Assembly: GCF_009905375.1 (NCBI RefSeq)
Contig: NC_133653.1
Location: 96,460,609 to 96,524,608, forward strand
Direction: 5' to 3'
DNA: 64,000 nucleotides
Origin: Apium graveolens
Lineage: Eukaryota; Streptophyta; Magnoliopsida; Apiales; Apiaceae
Of the stretch, positions 1-11,469 are shown piece after piece. How positions within the stretch are numbered: the first letter of the stretch is position 1; each line of letters opens with the position of its first letter. The position numbers were made by a program, and so were the translations under genes. A model generated the notes under the pieces. The model worked only from the letters and a program-made list of their open reading frames with translations. It ran no database searches and had not been told where the DNA came from.

Positions 1-69
1 ATAAATAGCTGTTTGTAATAATTATATTAATCAGTTGTTATCCTTTAGTTATAATTTCGGGATGTGACA
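1..69 (-). repeat. Terminal piece of an LTR (element G) inserted in copia A
   Basis: On the minus strand the block begins TGTCACATCCCG, a typical gypsy LTR start. At position 70 the sequence changes abruptly into the gag coding sequence of element A, so the end of another retrotransposon very probably lies here. The rest is outside the window. The bases just inside A (ATGAC, 70-74) would be the target duplication but cannot be checked. Confidence 0.4.
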
Positions 70-1995
70 ATGACTTTCTTTTTAGGCTTCCTGCAATCAG
101 TAGCAATATGATTAGTATTACCATAGTTAAAACAAGCTTTCCTAGGAGCATTAGGAATGTACTTATAATTGCTTGCCTAATTTATTCCCTATTTACCATT
201 TATACCTCTCTTACACCTAGATTTGTGAGTCCTAGCATTTACCTCAAAAAATTTCTTATCTAACAGACTTTTAGAAAGAAGTCCTATTTGTTTACTTTTA
301 TATTATTGTACTTTAGGCTCTTCTTTCTTTTTATCAGAAACTCTAGGTTCGGCTTTCTTCTTATCAAGATTCTTAGAGGTGGAACCTACTTTATAAACAG
401 GCTTCACTCTATTTTCATCAGTTTTTACAAACTTAACAAGAGTGGTGTTATTAATATCCTTATTGATATTCCTATCAGTAAATTTATTATAACCTTGACA
501 TTCTTTCCAATTCTTATCACCGATGAAACTATGAACTGCTCTTCCTGAAGTCATCCATGTTTTAAACACTTCTCTTTCTTTCTCAAGAACTTTCTCTAGC
601 CTGGTATATTTGATGTTTATCTGAGTTTCATTATATTGGGCTTTTTTACATAACTTTTCATTTTCATGCATGCGTACTAACTCAGCTTCTAAGAAATCAT
701 TTCTTTCTATAAGCATCTTATTATCAGCAATCAAACTGTCACATTCAATAGTATTACTTTTAAAAGTGACATGCAGAGAGTATAAGAAAGTTTTCAGTTC
801 AGACAGATTATTAGTATCAATGGGGAATACAGCTGAAGGTACCTTATCAGTTCCTGAAGCATTCTCTCCACGAGTTACCATGAGTGCATAGCATTCATCA
901 TTATTGTCAGTTCCTGATGAGTCAATCCATTCCTTGTCGGAGTTTGTTATGACCAGGGCTTTTCCAGTTGACTTGGGGCACTCAGCAGCCAGATGTCCCC
1001 TTTTATTACTGTTGTAACAAGTCAACTTGGTCTTGTCAAACTTCCTTCCCTTGGTATACTGTCCATCACTCTTCCTGAACTTGCATTTGCCATCTTCAGA
1101 GTACTTTCTGTAAAACCACCTTTCCTTTGTGGTTTTTCAAACCTCATCCTTCTAAAGTCTTTCACCAGCATTGCAGCCATCTCAACAACTTGAGGATCAT
1201 CTAGTTCGATCTCAAAATCCTCGTCAGTATCTGTGTCAGGATCTGATGATTCATCAGTATCCGACTCTTCCATTATGTTCCTTCTTCTTGACCTCTCACT
1301 CATCTTCTCCTTTCCTTTAGCAGTCTCAGCGTTTAGAGCCACGACCTTCATCTTCTGACCCTTTTTATTCTTCCTTTGCTGAATCTCCAAGTCACGAGTT
1401 TTCAGCATCCCATAAACTTCATCCAGAGTCAGTAAATCAAGATTATATTGATTCATGATTATTGAGGCTTGAGTATCCCAATCTTCTACAAGAGCTCTCA
1501 GAAACTTGGTGTTTGAGTCTTCTCTATCATACTCCTTTCCAACCAAAGATAGATCATTCAACAGTGTCAGAAATCTATCATAGATGTTAGTAATTGACTC
1601 ATAAACCTTAGCATCAAATTGCTCATATTCTTGCAAAAGAACAGCTCTTTTATTCTTCTTTATTGCCATATCGCTTTTACAGTTTTGCAGACAATTACCA
1701 TGTTGGACATCACATTGTCCAAACTATTGTACAGAATATTCCTGACTTTTGCATCCTTAAGCATTGAAGCCTTCTTAAGATCTGACCACTTCGATTTTTC
1801 TTTCCTGACATAGTGTTCAGGAACATCTGGGGTCATAGCCATAATTTCCACAGGGTATGGAGGTCCTGTTTTGATAATATCAACATATGTATCATCAATA
1901 GCTTCCAGGAAGATCAACATCTTTACTCTCCATGTAGAGTAATCAGCTTTCTTAAGGATGGGAATTTTCATGCTTTCATACTTACTTTCAGACAT
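70..1995 (-). pseudogene. gag: Copia gag of element A, broken
   Basis: Gag would form the virus-like particle that packages element RNA in the cytoplasm. The N-terminal open segment (1995-1660) starts MSESKYESMKIPILKKADYS and has the W-K-M-L motif of copia gag. A stop at 1660-1662 ends it. The next segment (1669-1022) carries the AIKKNKRAVL...QEYEQFDAK part of the UBN2-type domain and an acidic linker. A third segment (1025-303) begins with zinc knuckle CYNSNKRGHLAAEC and continues as a charged, coiled-coil-like linker. A second knuckle, CFNYGNTNHIATDC, lies at 134-93. Both knuckles have lost their second cysteine (to Ser and Tyr). Family membership is clear, and the copy is inactive. Confidence 0.75.
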
Positions 1996-2028
1996 CTTGA
2001 CTTTTTCAAATTATCAGTTAATTTGACC

Positions 2029-2040
2029 GCTCTGATACAA
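2029..2040 (-). promoter_or_regulatory. Primer binding site of copia A (tRNA-iMet type)
   Basis: The minus strand reads TTGTATCAGAGC, one base from the usual TGGTATCAGAGC. It lies two bases inside the LTR end (CAACA on the minus strand, 2043-2047). It would prime minus-strand DNA synthesis. Confidence 0.7.
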
Positions 2041-2042
2041 CT

Positions 2043-2415
2043 TGTTGCTCAGTAAAGTAATTGTTTAAGGAAGGTTGGATACAATTACTAAATAAATCGA
2101 TGTATTATGGAAGTAAAGTAAGCACGGATGAATCACATAACAGTTTATATTGATCTTTAATAAACTTTTACAAAACTCTCTCAAGAACAATATTCTTAAG
2201 AGCTGCTAGGTTAACGAATACTCAAGTTAAGCACATGTCACACACTTATGTGATAACATATTCTGTGTTTATATACTACACGGCTATAATTAATGTCTAT
2301 TAATTACAAGATATGTTATAGTTAACTCTTCTACTTTCTATATATATATATATAAATCAACTATGATCCTATAAATCAGCACAATTTGATTTATCTCGCA
2401 GCTCTGACTTGTCAT
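2043..2415 (-). repeat. 5' LTR of copia A, first part
   Basis: The plus strand begins TGTTGCTCAG next to the PBS and runs into the Athila element at 2416. The other part resumes after the Athila and ends in CAACA at 21811, so the terminal inverted bases are TGTTG/CAACA. It contains a TATATAAAC-like promoter motif on the minus strand (about 2266-2276) and a short TA run at 2338-2352. No gene is present. Confidence 0.65.
2411..2415. repeat. Target-site duplication of Athila, left copy (GTCAT)
   Basis: GTCAT immediately precedes the TGATAAGTGG start of the 5' LTR. The same five bases follow the 3' LTR at 21605-21609. Confidence 0.9.
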
Positions 2416-3850
2416 TGATAAGTGGTATTTTATACCACTTAGAACGTCTTATAATGGCTTGAATTGATGTCTTGAAATCAAGTATTTTGTGTATTTGATG
2501 CATTTTTCTAGTATTTTTACATTTCGGGGTATAACTTGCGTAATTAGGGAGATTTCATCATAATAATCCTAGGGTTGTACTTGGAACCAGTTGCGGGGAG
2601 TTGTGGGAAGAAATCAGCAAAATCAGGAGCAAAAAGATGATTTTTCCAGAAGCTGTGCAGGCGCCCGCCTGGGATATACAGGCGACCTCCTGGAGATGCA
2701 GGCGCCCGCGTGGGAACTGAGGCGGCCGCCCGGGGTCATAAATTTAGAATCTGCATTTTCTAATTTGACTTCTATTGGGCTTCTGAGACTGCTATTTCTT
2801 GTGGACTCTTACATAAGCAATCTTGGGAGACGTTTCACAATAACAAGCAACAAGCAACAAGCAAAGAGCAAGGAGAGAAGATTAAGAAGACCGTTTTAGC
2901 ACACCACAATGAAGAAGAGGAAGCATATATTATCTTGTGATTCTTTTTATTCGTTGTAACAGTGGATGCTATTTTTCTTTACTTTGAATCTTAATACTCT
3001 TGTGACGTACTCTGATTTTAATAAGTATTTTTATTAGTTTATATCATTGTGTTATTATCATGTTTTCATATGAACCCATGGTGACGATGAGTTCTATTAT
3101 GGGCTAGTTGTGATCATGCGGTCGTAGCGGATATACTATGGCATTCTTTAGTTAATTGCTTAATACCTTAGTATATGATGATTGTATGATATCTAGCATA
3201 GGTTGTGATTATTCGTCTTATGTGCATCGCGAACATATAAGATAGCATGTTAATCTCTTGTGAAGCGACAGTGAATCTTGAGATTTAGAACTTGCCATGC
3301 TAGCATAGGTTCATGTATTATGTGCATGATTAGTGGATAACTCTAACCTTTTTACTTTCCCTGTGTAATCATAATGAATAACTTGCGCTTAAATCGTTAT
3401 GTTGGCAAATTCTGTAGACGTATAGGGTCTCAACATAATTGATGCATATTCAACTTCTATCTTAATTGTGGATTCTTGGTAGAATGGTACTTGTGCAACG
3501 AAAGTTGGCTTTTATCAGTTTCGTGTTGTTCGATTAATATCATCATTGTTACATGCTAAGGGTAATAACAATAACTATTGAATGAAGTAGTAATGAAGTT
3601 ATGATCTCATATGTGTTTAATATTTTGAATTTAAGTATCAAATTAAGTGTTAAATTCTCGTAGTTATTAATTAGTTAATCAACCTTAAGTGTTATTTTCT
3701 TGACATTGAGAAGTAATCATACATTGGTGAGTAAGTGTTAATTGAACATAATTAGTTATAGTCTCTATAGGAACAAACTAGAAATCATTCTGTACTACTT
3801 GTGAACGCGTATACTTGCGTGAATTATTAGCGCATGCTTTGTGCCTAACA
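2416..3850 (+). repeat. 5' LTR of Athila
   Basis: The LTR spans TGATAAGTGG to GTGCCTAACA. It contains a GC-rich palindrome module (2657-2737) and a TATA-like box that has decayed to TTACATAAG (2809-2817), where the 3' LTR has TTATATAAG. The small open frame 2591-2899 inside it is a chance reading of the GC-rich module, not a gene. By eye it differs from the 3' LTR at many scattered positions, so the insertion is not recent. Confidence 0.92.
2657..2737 (+). repeat. GC-rich palindrome module in the Athila 5' LTR
   Basis: There are four imperfect copies of the near-palindrome CAGGCGnCCGCCTG in about 80 bp of otherwise AT-rich DNA, about 75 bp before the TATA-like box. The same module occurs in the 3' LTR and before the post-pol ORF. 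Confidence 0.75.
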
Positions 3851-3856
3851 AGTTTT

Positions 3857-3874
3857 TGGCGCCGCTGCCAGGGA
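3857..3874 (+). promoter_or_regulatory. Primer binding site of Athila (tRNA-Asp type)
   Basis: TGGCGCCGCTGCCAGGGA lies six bases after the 5' LTR. It is close to the TGGCGCCGTTGCCGGGGA site known from Athila/Calypso-group elements and assigned there to tRNA-Asp. Confidence 0.85.
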
Positions 3875-3988
3875 CTCGGTGTTAACGTGTTTAGTTTATG
3901 TACTACCATCAGTGGTCATTAGGACTCATTGATTAAGACTTGTTACTTATTATTTTCGGTTGTGTTTCAGGTACTCTAGCGAGCGTTT

Positions 3989-5230
3989 ATGCAAACACGT
4001 TCTCGCACTCGCAAGAGGACTCTAGATACCGCTGAGGAGACAGATTCACTTCTTGACATTTCGGAGAAGTTAGATTTTGAAGATTCGGATAAAGAAAGTG
4101 AAAAGAAACAACCGATAATCATGGATGATCGTATAGTTCCAGCAGATTCAGCTCTTATGGACTTTTCTCGACCTAAAATTGATGATATTTAGTCAAACAT
4201 CATTCATCCGGCTATTCAGGCCAATACTTTTGAAATTACGTCGGGCACTATTCAGATGGTGCATAATTCTTTTTCTTTCGGAGGTGCTGCGACTGAAGAT
4301 CCCAACATGCATATCAGGAATTTTGTCGAGATCTGCAGTACTTTCAAATATAATGGTGTTACTGATGAGGCTATCAAGCTGAGACTTTTACTATTCTCTC
4401 TGAGGGATAAAGCTAAGGACTGGTTACATTCTCTACCAGCTAGGTCCATCACTACTCGGGAAGATTTTGCGCAAAAGTTTCTGGTGAAGTTCTATCCATT
4501 GGCCAAGACTGCAGCAATGAGGAGTGCTCTTACTCAGTTTACGCAGCAACCAACAGAATCTATGTACGAAGCTTGGAAGCGCTATAAAGAGATGTTAAGA
4601 AAGTGTCCACGTCATGGTATGCCTGACTGGATGGTGATCACTAGGTTGTACAATTGTTTGGGGGCCCAATCTCGGCCCATGCTCGATGCAACGGCTGGAG
4701 GCACCTTATGGGCCAAAAGCTATACTGTGGCCTATAATCTCATTGAAACTATGGCTGTAAACGAGCATCAAAACCCAACTCAAAGGATGATGCTTAGGAA
4801 GGTAGCAGGTATTCTGGAAGTTGATGCAGCTACAGCTATAGCAGCTTAGCTCCAAGTGTTGTCTATGAAGGTCGATTCTTTAGCCAACTATGGAGTCAAT
4901 CAAATAGCTATTGTATGTGAGCTTTGTGCAGGGTCTCATGCTAAGGATCAGTGTTCTTTTGTTAATGAATCTGTTCAGTATGTGAACAATTATCAGCGAC
5001 CACAACAGCCTGTGCCAGCAACTTATCATCCTAATAACAAAAATCATCCCAGTTTCAGTTGGAGCAACAATCAGAATACTGTTTAGCAACCATATCAGCA
5101 AGCTGTAAGTAAATAGTTTAATCCACCTGGATTCCAGCAACCTCATCAATATGCTCAAAGGCAATCATATCCTCAACAAGGAGGTGCTGCTCCACCTTCT
5201 AGTCAGGCTGTTGTGCAAAAGTCAGGCTGT
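3989..5230 (+). pseudogene. gag: Athila gag, broken by several stops
   Basis: One reading frame runs from ATG 3989 with in-frame stops at 4190-4192, 4847-4849, 5084-5086 and 5114-5116, all TAG. It then shifts frame near 5200-5230. The N-terminus is basic (MQTRSRTRKR). The central retrotransposon gag domain lies at 4256-4700, with motifs such as HIRNFVEIC, LRDKAKDWL and FLVKFYPLAKT. The zinc knuckle CELCAGSHAKDQC (CX2CX3HX4C) is at about 4918-4956, followed by a Gln/Pro-rich tail. Each of the four stops could have arisen from a Gln codon by one C-to-T change. The product would be the capsid/nucleocapsid protein. Confidence 0.85.
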
Positions 5231-6623
5231 TTCTATCAAGACCTTGGAGAATCAAATCGGTCAAATAGCCAATGGTGTGCTCAATCGTCAACCTAGCACA
5301 CTTCCCAGTGATACTGAAGTTCTAGGCAGGAAGGAAGCTAAGGAGCAAGTCAAAGTTGTCACTTTAAGGTCTGGAAAAGTTGCTGATGCTGAAAAAGCAA
5401 AAGATGGAAAAGCTGAAGTTGTAGATGAAGAAGAAAAGAAAGAGGAGAAAGAGGGGGAACCACGGAAGACTACTGTTGAACATACTCTGCCTGAGGGTAA
5501 TACAGGGGAGAAACAGCTCTATCCTCCACCACCTTTTCCTAAGCGCTTGCAAAAACAAAAGCTGGATAAGCAGTTTGATAAGTTTCTAGAGGTGTTCAAG
5601 AAACTTCACATCAATATACCTTTCACTGAGGCTCTAGAGCAAATGCCTAGTTATGCAAAATTTATGAAAGGTATTCTTTCAAGGAAGGTGAAACCGGACG
5701 ATCTTGATACCATTGCTCTGACGGAAGAGTGCAGTGTCGTGCTACAATAAAAGTTACCTCCAAAGCTTAAGCATCCAGGTAGCTTCACCATTCCTTGCAC
5801 CATTGGAAAGTTGTCATTCGACAAGTGCCTTTGTGATTTGGGAGCAAGCATCAATCTGATGCCATTGTCCATCTTCAAAAAGCTGAATTTGCCTGATCCA
5901 AACCCCACCTACATGTCTCTACAATTGGCTGATCGTTCTAGTACATACCCACGAGGCATCGTGGAGGACATGTTAGTAAAGGTGGATAAGCTCATCTTTC
6001 CTACAAACTTTGTCATTATGGATTTTGAGGAAGATAAGAAGATTTCCATAATTTTGGGAATACCTTTCTTGGCTACAGGCCGTACCTTGAAAGATGTGCA
6101 AAAAAATGAACTAACTATACGGGTGCAAGATCGAGATGTGACATTCAATGTATTCAATGTGATGAAATTCCTTACAAAAGATGAGGAGTGCTTCAAGGTG
6201 GATTTGATTGATTCTGTAGTAACTTCAGAACTTGATCATGTGCTAAGGTCTGATGCCTTAGAAAAAGCCTTATTGGGGGAATTTGACAGTGAAGATGAGG
6301 AAGGCAATGAGCAACTACAATATCTAAATGATTCTCCTTGGAAGCGAAAGCTAGACATGCCATTTGAATCTCTTGGTAATACTGATCTCAAGAATGCTGA
6401 GGGAAAGCTCAAACCATCTATTGAGGAAGCACCTACTTTGGAGCTTAAACCATTGCCTGAACACTTGAGGTATGCTTTTTTAGGTGATTCATCTACGTTG
6501 CCTGTTATTATTGCATCTGACCTTTCAGGTAGTGATGAGGACAAGCTCTTGAGGATCTTGAGAGAATTCAAATTGGCCATCGGATGGACTATAGCAGATA
6601 TAAAAGGGATCAGCCCTTCATAA
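5231..6623 (+). pseudogene. Athila gag C-terminal region and aspartic protease
   Basis: After the frameshift the frame reads LENQIGQIANGV, a conserved Athila segment, then a Lys/Glu-rich linker (about 5330-5520) and the FDKFLEVFKKLHINIPF motif before the protease. A TAA at 5748-5750 interrupts it just before KLPPKLKHPGSF. The protease active site is CDLGASINLMP (about 5830-5862), with the usual ILGIPFL flap-side motif near 6055. A spacer then leads to the RT domain and stops at 6621-6623. The enzyme would mature the Gag-Pol polyprotein. Confidence 0.85.
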
Positions 6624-8000
6624 TGTATGCATAAAATTCTGCTAAAGGAAGGTAGCAAGCCGACTGTTGAGCAACAACGAAGACTTAATCATATCATGAA
6701 AGAAGTGGTGAAGAAGGAAATTCTAAAGTGGCTGGATGCAGGAATCATATATCCTATTTCTGACAGTTCTTGGGTGAGCCTCGTGCAATGTATACCTAAG
6801 AAATGAGGTATTACTGTGGTAGCAAATGAGAAGAACGAGCTCATCCCCACTCGAACAGTCACAGGATGGAGGGTATGCATGGACTACAGAAAGTTGAATA
6901 AAGCCACGAGTAAGGATCACTTCCCTCTTCCATTTATTAATCAGATGCTTGACAGGTTGGCTGGTTATGAGTATTATTATCTTCTGGATGGCTATTCGGG
7001 TTACAATCAAATTTGCATTGCACCAGAAGATCAAGAAAAAACTACTTTCACTTGTCCATTTGGCACGTTTGCTTTTCATAGAGTTTCTTTTGGCTTATGT
7101 GGTACACCTGCCACTTTTTAGAGATGCATGATGGCTATATTCTCTGATATGATTGGAAATAATATTGAAGTGTTCATGGATGACTTCTCCATCTTTGGAC
7201 ATTCATTTGATGAATGTTTGAATAATCTCTGTTTGGTGCTCAAAAGGTATGTGGAAACTAATTTGGTGCTCAATTGGGAAAAATGTCACTTCATGGTGCA
7301 ACAAGGCATCATTCTTGGGCATAAGGTCTCTAGCAAGGGCCTTGAGGTGGATAAAGCCAAGGTGGGAGTCATTGAAAATCTTCCGCCACCTATTTCTGTG
7401 AAAGGAATCCGTAGTTTTCTTGGTCATGCGGGTTGTTATCGGCGTTTCATCAAGGACTTCTCTAAGTTATCTAAGCCGTTGTGCAACTTGCTCGAGAAAG
7501 ATGTGCCTTTTAAATTTGATGATGAATGCTTGGCAGCATTCGAGACTCTCAAGAAGAGTTTAATAACTGCACCAGTTATTACAGCACCTGATTGGAGAGA
7601 ACCTTTTGAGATGATGTGCGATGCAAGTGATTATGCAATGGGAGCAGTTCTTGGGCAACGCAAGAATAATATCTTTCATGTGGTCTACTATGCTAGTAAG
7701 ACGCTAAATGGAGCTCAAATGAACTACACCACTACTGAGAAGGAGCTCTTGGCTATAGTTTTTGGTTTCGAAAATTTTTGATCTTATCTACTTGGGACAA
7801 AGGTGACGGTATTCACTAATCATGCTGCCATTCGCTATCTGGTCTCAAAGAAGGATTTGAAACCTAGACTTATTCGTTGGGTGCTCTTGCTACAGGAATT
7901 TGAGTTAGAGATCAAGGATCGAAAAGGTACTGAAAATCAAGTAGCTGAGCATCTCTCTAGATTGGAGAATCCCGATTATACTTCACATGATAAGACATTG
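6624..8000 (+). pseudogene. pol: Athila reverse transcriptase and RNase H, four stops
   Basis: The same frame as the protease continues. Visible RT motifs are VCMDYRKLNKAT, DGYSGYNQI, FGLCGTPATF and the catalytic FMDDFSIFG (about 7174-7200). The GILGHKVSS-like and RRFIKDFSK regions follow. RNase H starts with MCDASDYAMGAVLG and includes YTTTEKELLAIVF. Internal stops lie at 6621-6623, 6804-6806, 7119-7121 and 7779-7781. The last three fall in places where related elements have Gly, Gln and Arg. The catalytic aspartates are still present, so stops rather than active-site loss make it inactive. Confidence 0.88.
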
Positions 8001-9198
8001 ATCAACGAATCTTTTTCGGATGAGCAGTTGTTTGCAGTTCAAGAGGAAGAGCCATGGTTCGCAGACATTGTGAACTATCTTGTCAGCAATATAATGCCTC
8101 TTAATATGAATGCGGCTCAAAAGAAGAAGTTTCTGCATGAGGTGAAGTGGTACATGTGGGATGAACCATATTTGTTTAGACAAGGAGCTATCCATATCAT
8201 CAGGAGATGTATCCCATTCTGTGAGACGGAGGGGATATTACGAGACTGTCATTCCACAGTTTATGGTGGACATTATGGTGGTGAAAAGACATCAGCTCAT
8301 ATTCTTCAAGCAGGTTTTTTCTGGCCTACATTGTTTAAGGATGCACATCAGTTCATTTTAAGGTGTGATTGTTGCCAAAGAGTTGGGAATCTTATTAGAA
8401 AGAATGAGATGCCTTTAAATGTGATGCTTGAAGTTGAGGTCTTCGATGTTTGGGGAATCGATTTCATTGGACCATTTATATCATCCTTCAATAATCAGTA
8501 CATCTTGCTGGCAGTCGATTATGTCTCGAAATGGGTAGAAGTCAAGGCTCTACCGACGAATGATGCAAAGGTAGTGTTGAGTTTCTTCATAAGCAGATAT
8601 TCACAAGGTTTGGAACGCCACGGGTTATCATAAGTGATGAGGGGTCACATTTCTGCAATCGTAAGTTCACTTCTATGATGCAATGCTACAATGTGAATTA
8701 TCGCATCGCTACTTCCTATCATCCGCAAACTAATGGTCAAGTTGAAGTGTCTAATAGAGAGATCAAGCGCATTCTATAGAAATTTGTTTGTCCGTCAAGG
8801 AAAGATTGGTCTTTGAAGCTCGATGAAGCTGTTTAGGCTTATAAAACAGCATACAAGACTCCATTTGGGATGTCCCAGTTTCAACTTGTCTATGGTAAAT
8901 GATGTCATTTACCTACGGAGCTTGAGCATAAGGCTTATTGGGCATTGAAGAAGTTAGACCTTGATCTAGATGCAGCTGGGAAGAAGCGAATGCTTCAGTT
9001 AAATGAACTTGATGAATTTCGACTTCAAGCGTACGAGAACAACAAAATGTACAAGGAAAAAGTAAAAAGGTGGCACGACAGGAAGTTATCTCCTAAGTTA
9101 TTTGTGCCGGGACAACTAGTTCTTCTGTTCAACTCTTGTCTCCATCTTTTTTCGGGAAAGTTGAAATCAAGGTGGACTGGACCATTTATCGTCAAAAC
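8001..9198 (+). pseudogene. pol: Athila integrase, first part, split by copia E
   Basis: The HHCC zinc-binding domain is visible at about 8240-8385 ([11 protein letters not shown] ... CDCC). The catalytic core has WGIDFIGP (first Asp, about 8453), then a -1 type frameshift near 8580, [12 protein letters not shown] (second Asp) and SYHPQTNGQVEVSNREI (catalytic Glu). The new frame is broken at 8777-8779, 8834-8836 and 8900-8902. The C-terminal segment (RRWHDRKL-like, LFVPGQLVLL, LKSRWTGPFIVKT) runs straight into the TSD AAAAC and the LTR of E. The gene resumes at 17199. Its role would be insertion of element cDNA into the genome. Confidence 0.85.
9194..9198. repeat. Target-site duplication of copia E, left copy (AAAAC)
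   Basis: AAAAC precedes the TGAAAGGAATATG LTR start and is repeated after the 3' LTR at 17199-17203. Removing one copy and the element restores the integrase reading frame across the junction. Confidence 0.9.
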
Positions 9199-10870
9199 TG
9201 AAAGGAATATGTCCTAAGTCCAATCATGTATTAGGATTTAGGAATAACTTTTATGTAATCTGTTTTGATTTCATTGATATTAATAAAGACTTGTTTTGTT
9301 TTTATTACGGGCTTTATCTATTTAAGTGTTTAAATAAGATATACCATAGTTTAGAGTAAAGCTTTTTATGGATTATGATGAGATCATAATAGTGAGACCT
9401 AAAAAGATGATAACTCTAAACTTAAATAGTTCCTGGTCATAGGATTACTAACTGGTAATTAATAATTCACAAAGATCGGTACATACTATGCTTGCTTCAT
9501 TATGAAGGATGTCTGTTCTCATAGACATTTGTGTGGTGACACTATAGCTAGTATGTAGGTGCTTATTATGGAATAACTTCACTGAACATGACTTGCACAG
9601 CTGAACAACTGATGGAGTTCACTCACGTATCAGCAGTTGTTCACATAGTGATAGTTGTACAAGTATCCTTAGACTTGAGGTCATCATAGTCATCTTGTGT
9701 ACACTGAACTATGCTTTGGTTTAGTTCTTAGTCTCCAGGGACAATTATTAGGGCTCTTCTGGGTATAGGAATTTGTACACGAAGATAGTGTATGATTAAT
9801 AAAGGATCTACCCCTTCCAGTGAAGGAAGCGAATGTTCAAGGCTGATCCACTTATGCTAGTTCAGGAATCTCTGGCCAGAGTAAATGAAATTAGAAAGGA
9901 GTTTTTAATTTGCATAGAACTACGCATAGTAAATGGTAAGCAAAGTGATTGAATTAGATAGGCTTGACACGAGATCCATGCCTTGTATTTAATCGGGACA
10001 TTGTAGGGTAGAAGGAGTTTATTGTATGGTAACTATTCACTGACAGGTTCTTGGTATTCTAAGCAGTGAATTCATATTATCCGGATAGTCGCGATATGTT
10101 GAGAAGCATCACTCACGATGTAGAATGAATGTGATTAATTAATTAATCATATTTAATAAATTAGAGAATTTATATAAATAATGATAAAATAGTTTTATTA
10201 TTATTTATTTCTACTACCGGCTTAATATTGAACCTACAGGGTCACACCATAAAAAGAGAATGATTTAATGGTGGAGGAATTAATTAATAATGGCTAATAA
10301 TTATTTATTTATGAAATAAATAATTAATTGGCAAATTTAATAATTGATTAAATAAGATTTAATTGATTATAAATTAATTAAGAACAGTTCTTAATATTAT
10401 TAATTAAAGGATTTAATTTTTGGAAATTAAATCAAGAGAGAGAATTATTTCTAAAGTGTTTAGAAAAAGGATTAATGATTAAAAGGTGTTTTAATTATTA
10501 ATGAGAATAATAAATGGGATAATAATAATAATATTTATGGGAAAATTTCAGCTGAAATTTTGCCTATAAATACACTATTATAGACCCTATTTTATTCTAA
10601 CCCCATCGAAACCCGAAAACCCAAAAAGTTTGGAAAACCCAATTCTCTCCACCTCCTTCCTCCTCCTTAACATCATTTTCTTGGTGGATACCGGTGGAGT
10701 GCTTCACACTTGAGGAGCAACTGCTAAGGATCTCTGATCGTTGTCTCCGAATTATTTTAAAAAGTTAGATTCGATCCCTCGAATTTTTATTCATGATTTA
10801 TATGCTTTTATTTGGATTTTATATGTGTAAAAGTGTTTTGCCATGCCCCCGTTGCGTTAAAAATCCAATA
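9199..10870 (+). repeat. 5' LTR of copia E
   Basis: The LTR spans TGAAAGGAATATG to ATCCAATA. It is AT-rich, with long ATTAATTA runs at about 10135-10400. The TATA box CTATAAATA lies at 10564-10572, with a CT-rich stretch downstream. The last bases are TA where the 3' LTR has the canonical CA. No coding sequence was seen. Confidence 0.9.
10564..10572 (+). promoter_or_regulatory. TATA box in the E 5' LTR
   Basis: CTATAAATA is followed by a CT-rich region. The same sequence is kept in the 3' LTR at 16892-16900. It is the likely core promoter of the element RNA. Confidence 0.6.
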
Positions 10871-10871
10871 T

Positions 10872-10883
10872 TGGTATCAGAGC
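10872..10883 (+). promoter_or_regulatory. Primer binding site of copia E (tRNA-iMet)
   Basis: TGGTATCAGAGC matches the canonical initiator-methionine tRNA site exactly and starts one base after the 5' LTR. Confidence 0.92.
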
Positions 10884-11321
10884 ATAGGTTGTATGCATAT
10901 AGATCTATGGTAAAAATTTCAGAATTTTATGTGCTTGTATGAATTAATTATGATTTTTAAAAGTTATATCATGGATTAATTTTGTCTGATGAGAAATCGT
11001 TTCTCAGAATAATTTTGAATGTTGATCTGGGTTCTACAAGTGTTGTAGATCGTCTGGGTATTTTTTTCATAATTTTAGGATGTATAGATTTTTTATTATG
11101 AATTTTTGAAGTTGTTTCAATTAAAATTCGTAATTTAGTAAGTAAATATATGTATATATATAGTATATATATATATATGTTTGTATCTGCTGTAAAAGAA
11201 AGTTTCTGCTGTTCTGCTATTACCTGTTCAATGGCACGGAAAGAAGACAGTCAGGTACACAGATGTCAGTACGGCGGCTCGTTTTCCGAGGAAAGCAAAA
11301 GGCGGCTGCTGAAAAAAAATA

Positions 11322-11469
11322 GGGGTGTAACGCATTCCGGGAATGCGTTACACACCTGTGGCGCATTCACGGGATGCGTTACACCCTTTAATGGCTTAAA
11401 AGGGGTGTAACGCATCACCGAAATGCGTTACCGGGCTTGTAACGCGTTCTTGTAATGCGTTACAGCCCT
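11322..11469 (+). repeat. Cluster of GTAACGCATT palindromes
   Basis: The word GTAACGCATT or its reverse complement occurs about eight times in 150 bp, alternating in orientation. The clearest hairpin has two perfect 14-bp arms around one base (11325-11338 and 11340-11353). Another pairs 11374-11387 with 11401-11415. A third has perfect 9-bp arms at 11407-11431, and a fourth spans about 11433-11468. Confidence 0.85.

Larger units (their letters stand above)
70..2415 (-). mobile_element. SIRE-type Ty1/copia element A, 5' part (gag, PBS, half of 5' LTR)
   Basis: This is a minus-strand copia element. Reading leftward from its 5' LTR it has a tRNA-iMet-type PBS and then gag. The LTR is interrupted at 2415 by the Athila element and resumes at 21610. 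Its pol genes would lie beyond the left edge or beyond the LTR piece at 1-69. The gag, with a UBN2-type domain and two zinc knuckles separated by a long linker, resembles the SIRE/Maximus lineage. Protein similarity to the SIRE element at 29067-43190 is clear in architecture, but the LTR is different and shorter (about 575 bp). Confidence 0.75.

Noticed and set aside
2591..2899. 102-codon open frame in the Athila 5' LTR and its twin at 20358-20666
   Set aside because: It spans the GC-rich palindrome module and promoter of the LTR and differs between the two LTRs without signs of coding constraint.
11150..11410. Open frame in the E leader
   Set aside because: It reads through the palindrome cluster and is in the untranslated leader.
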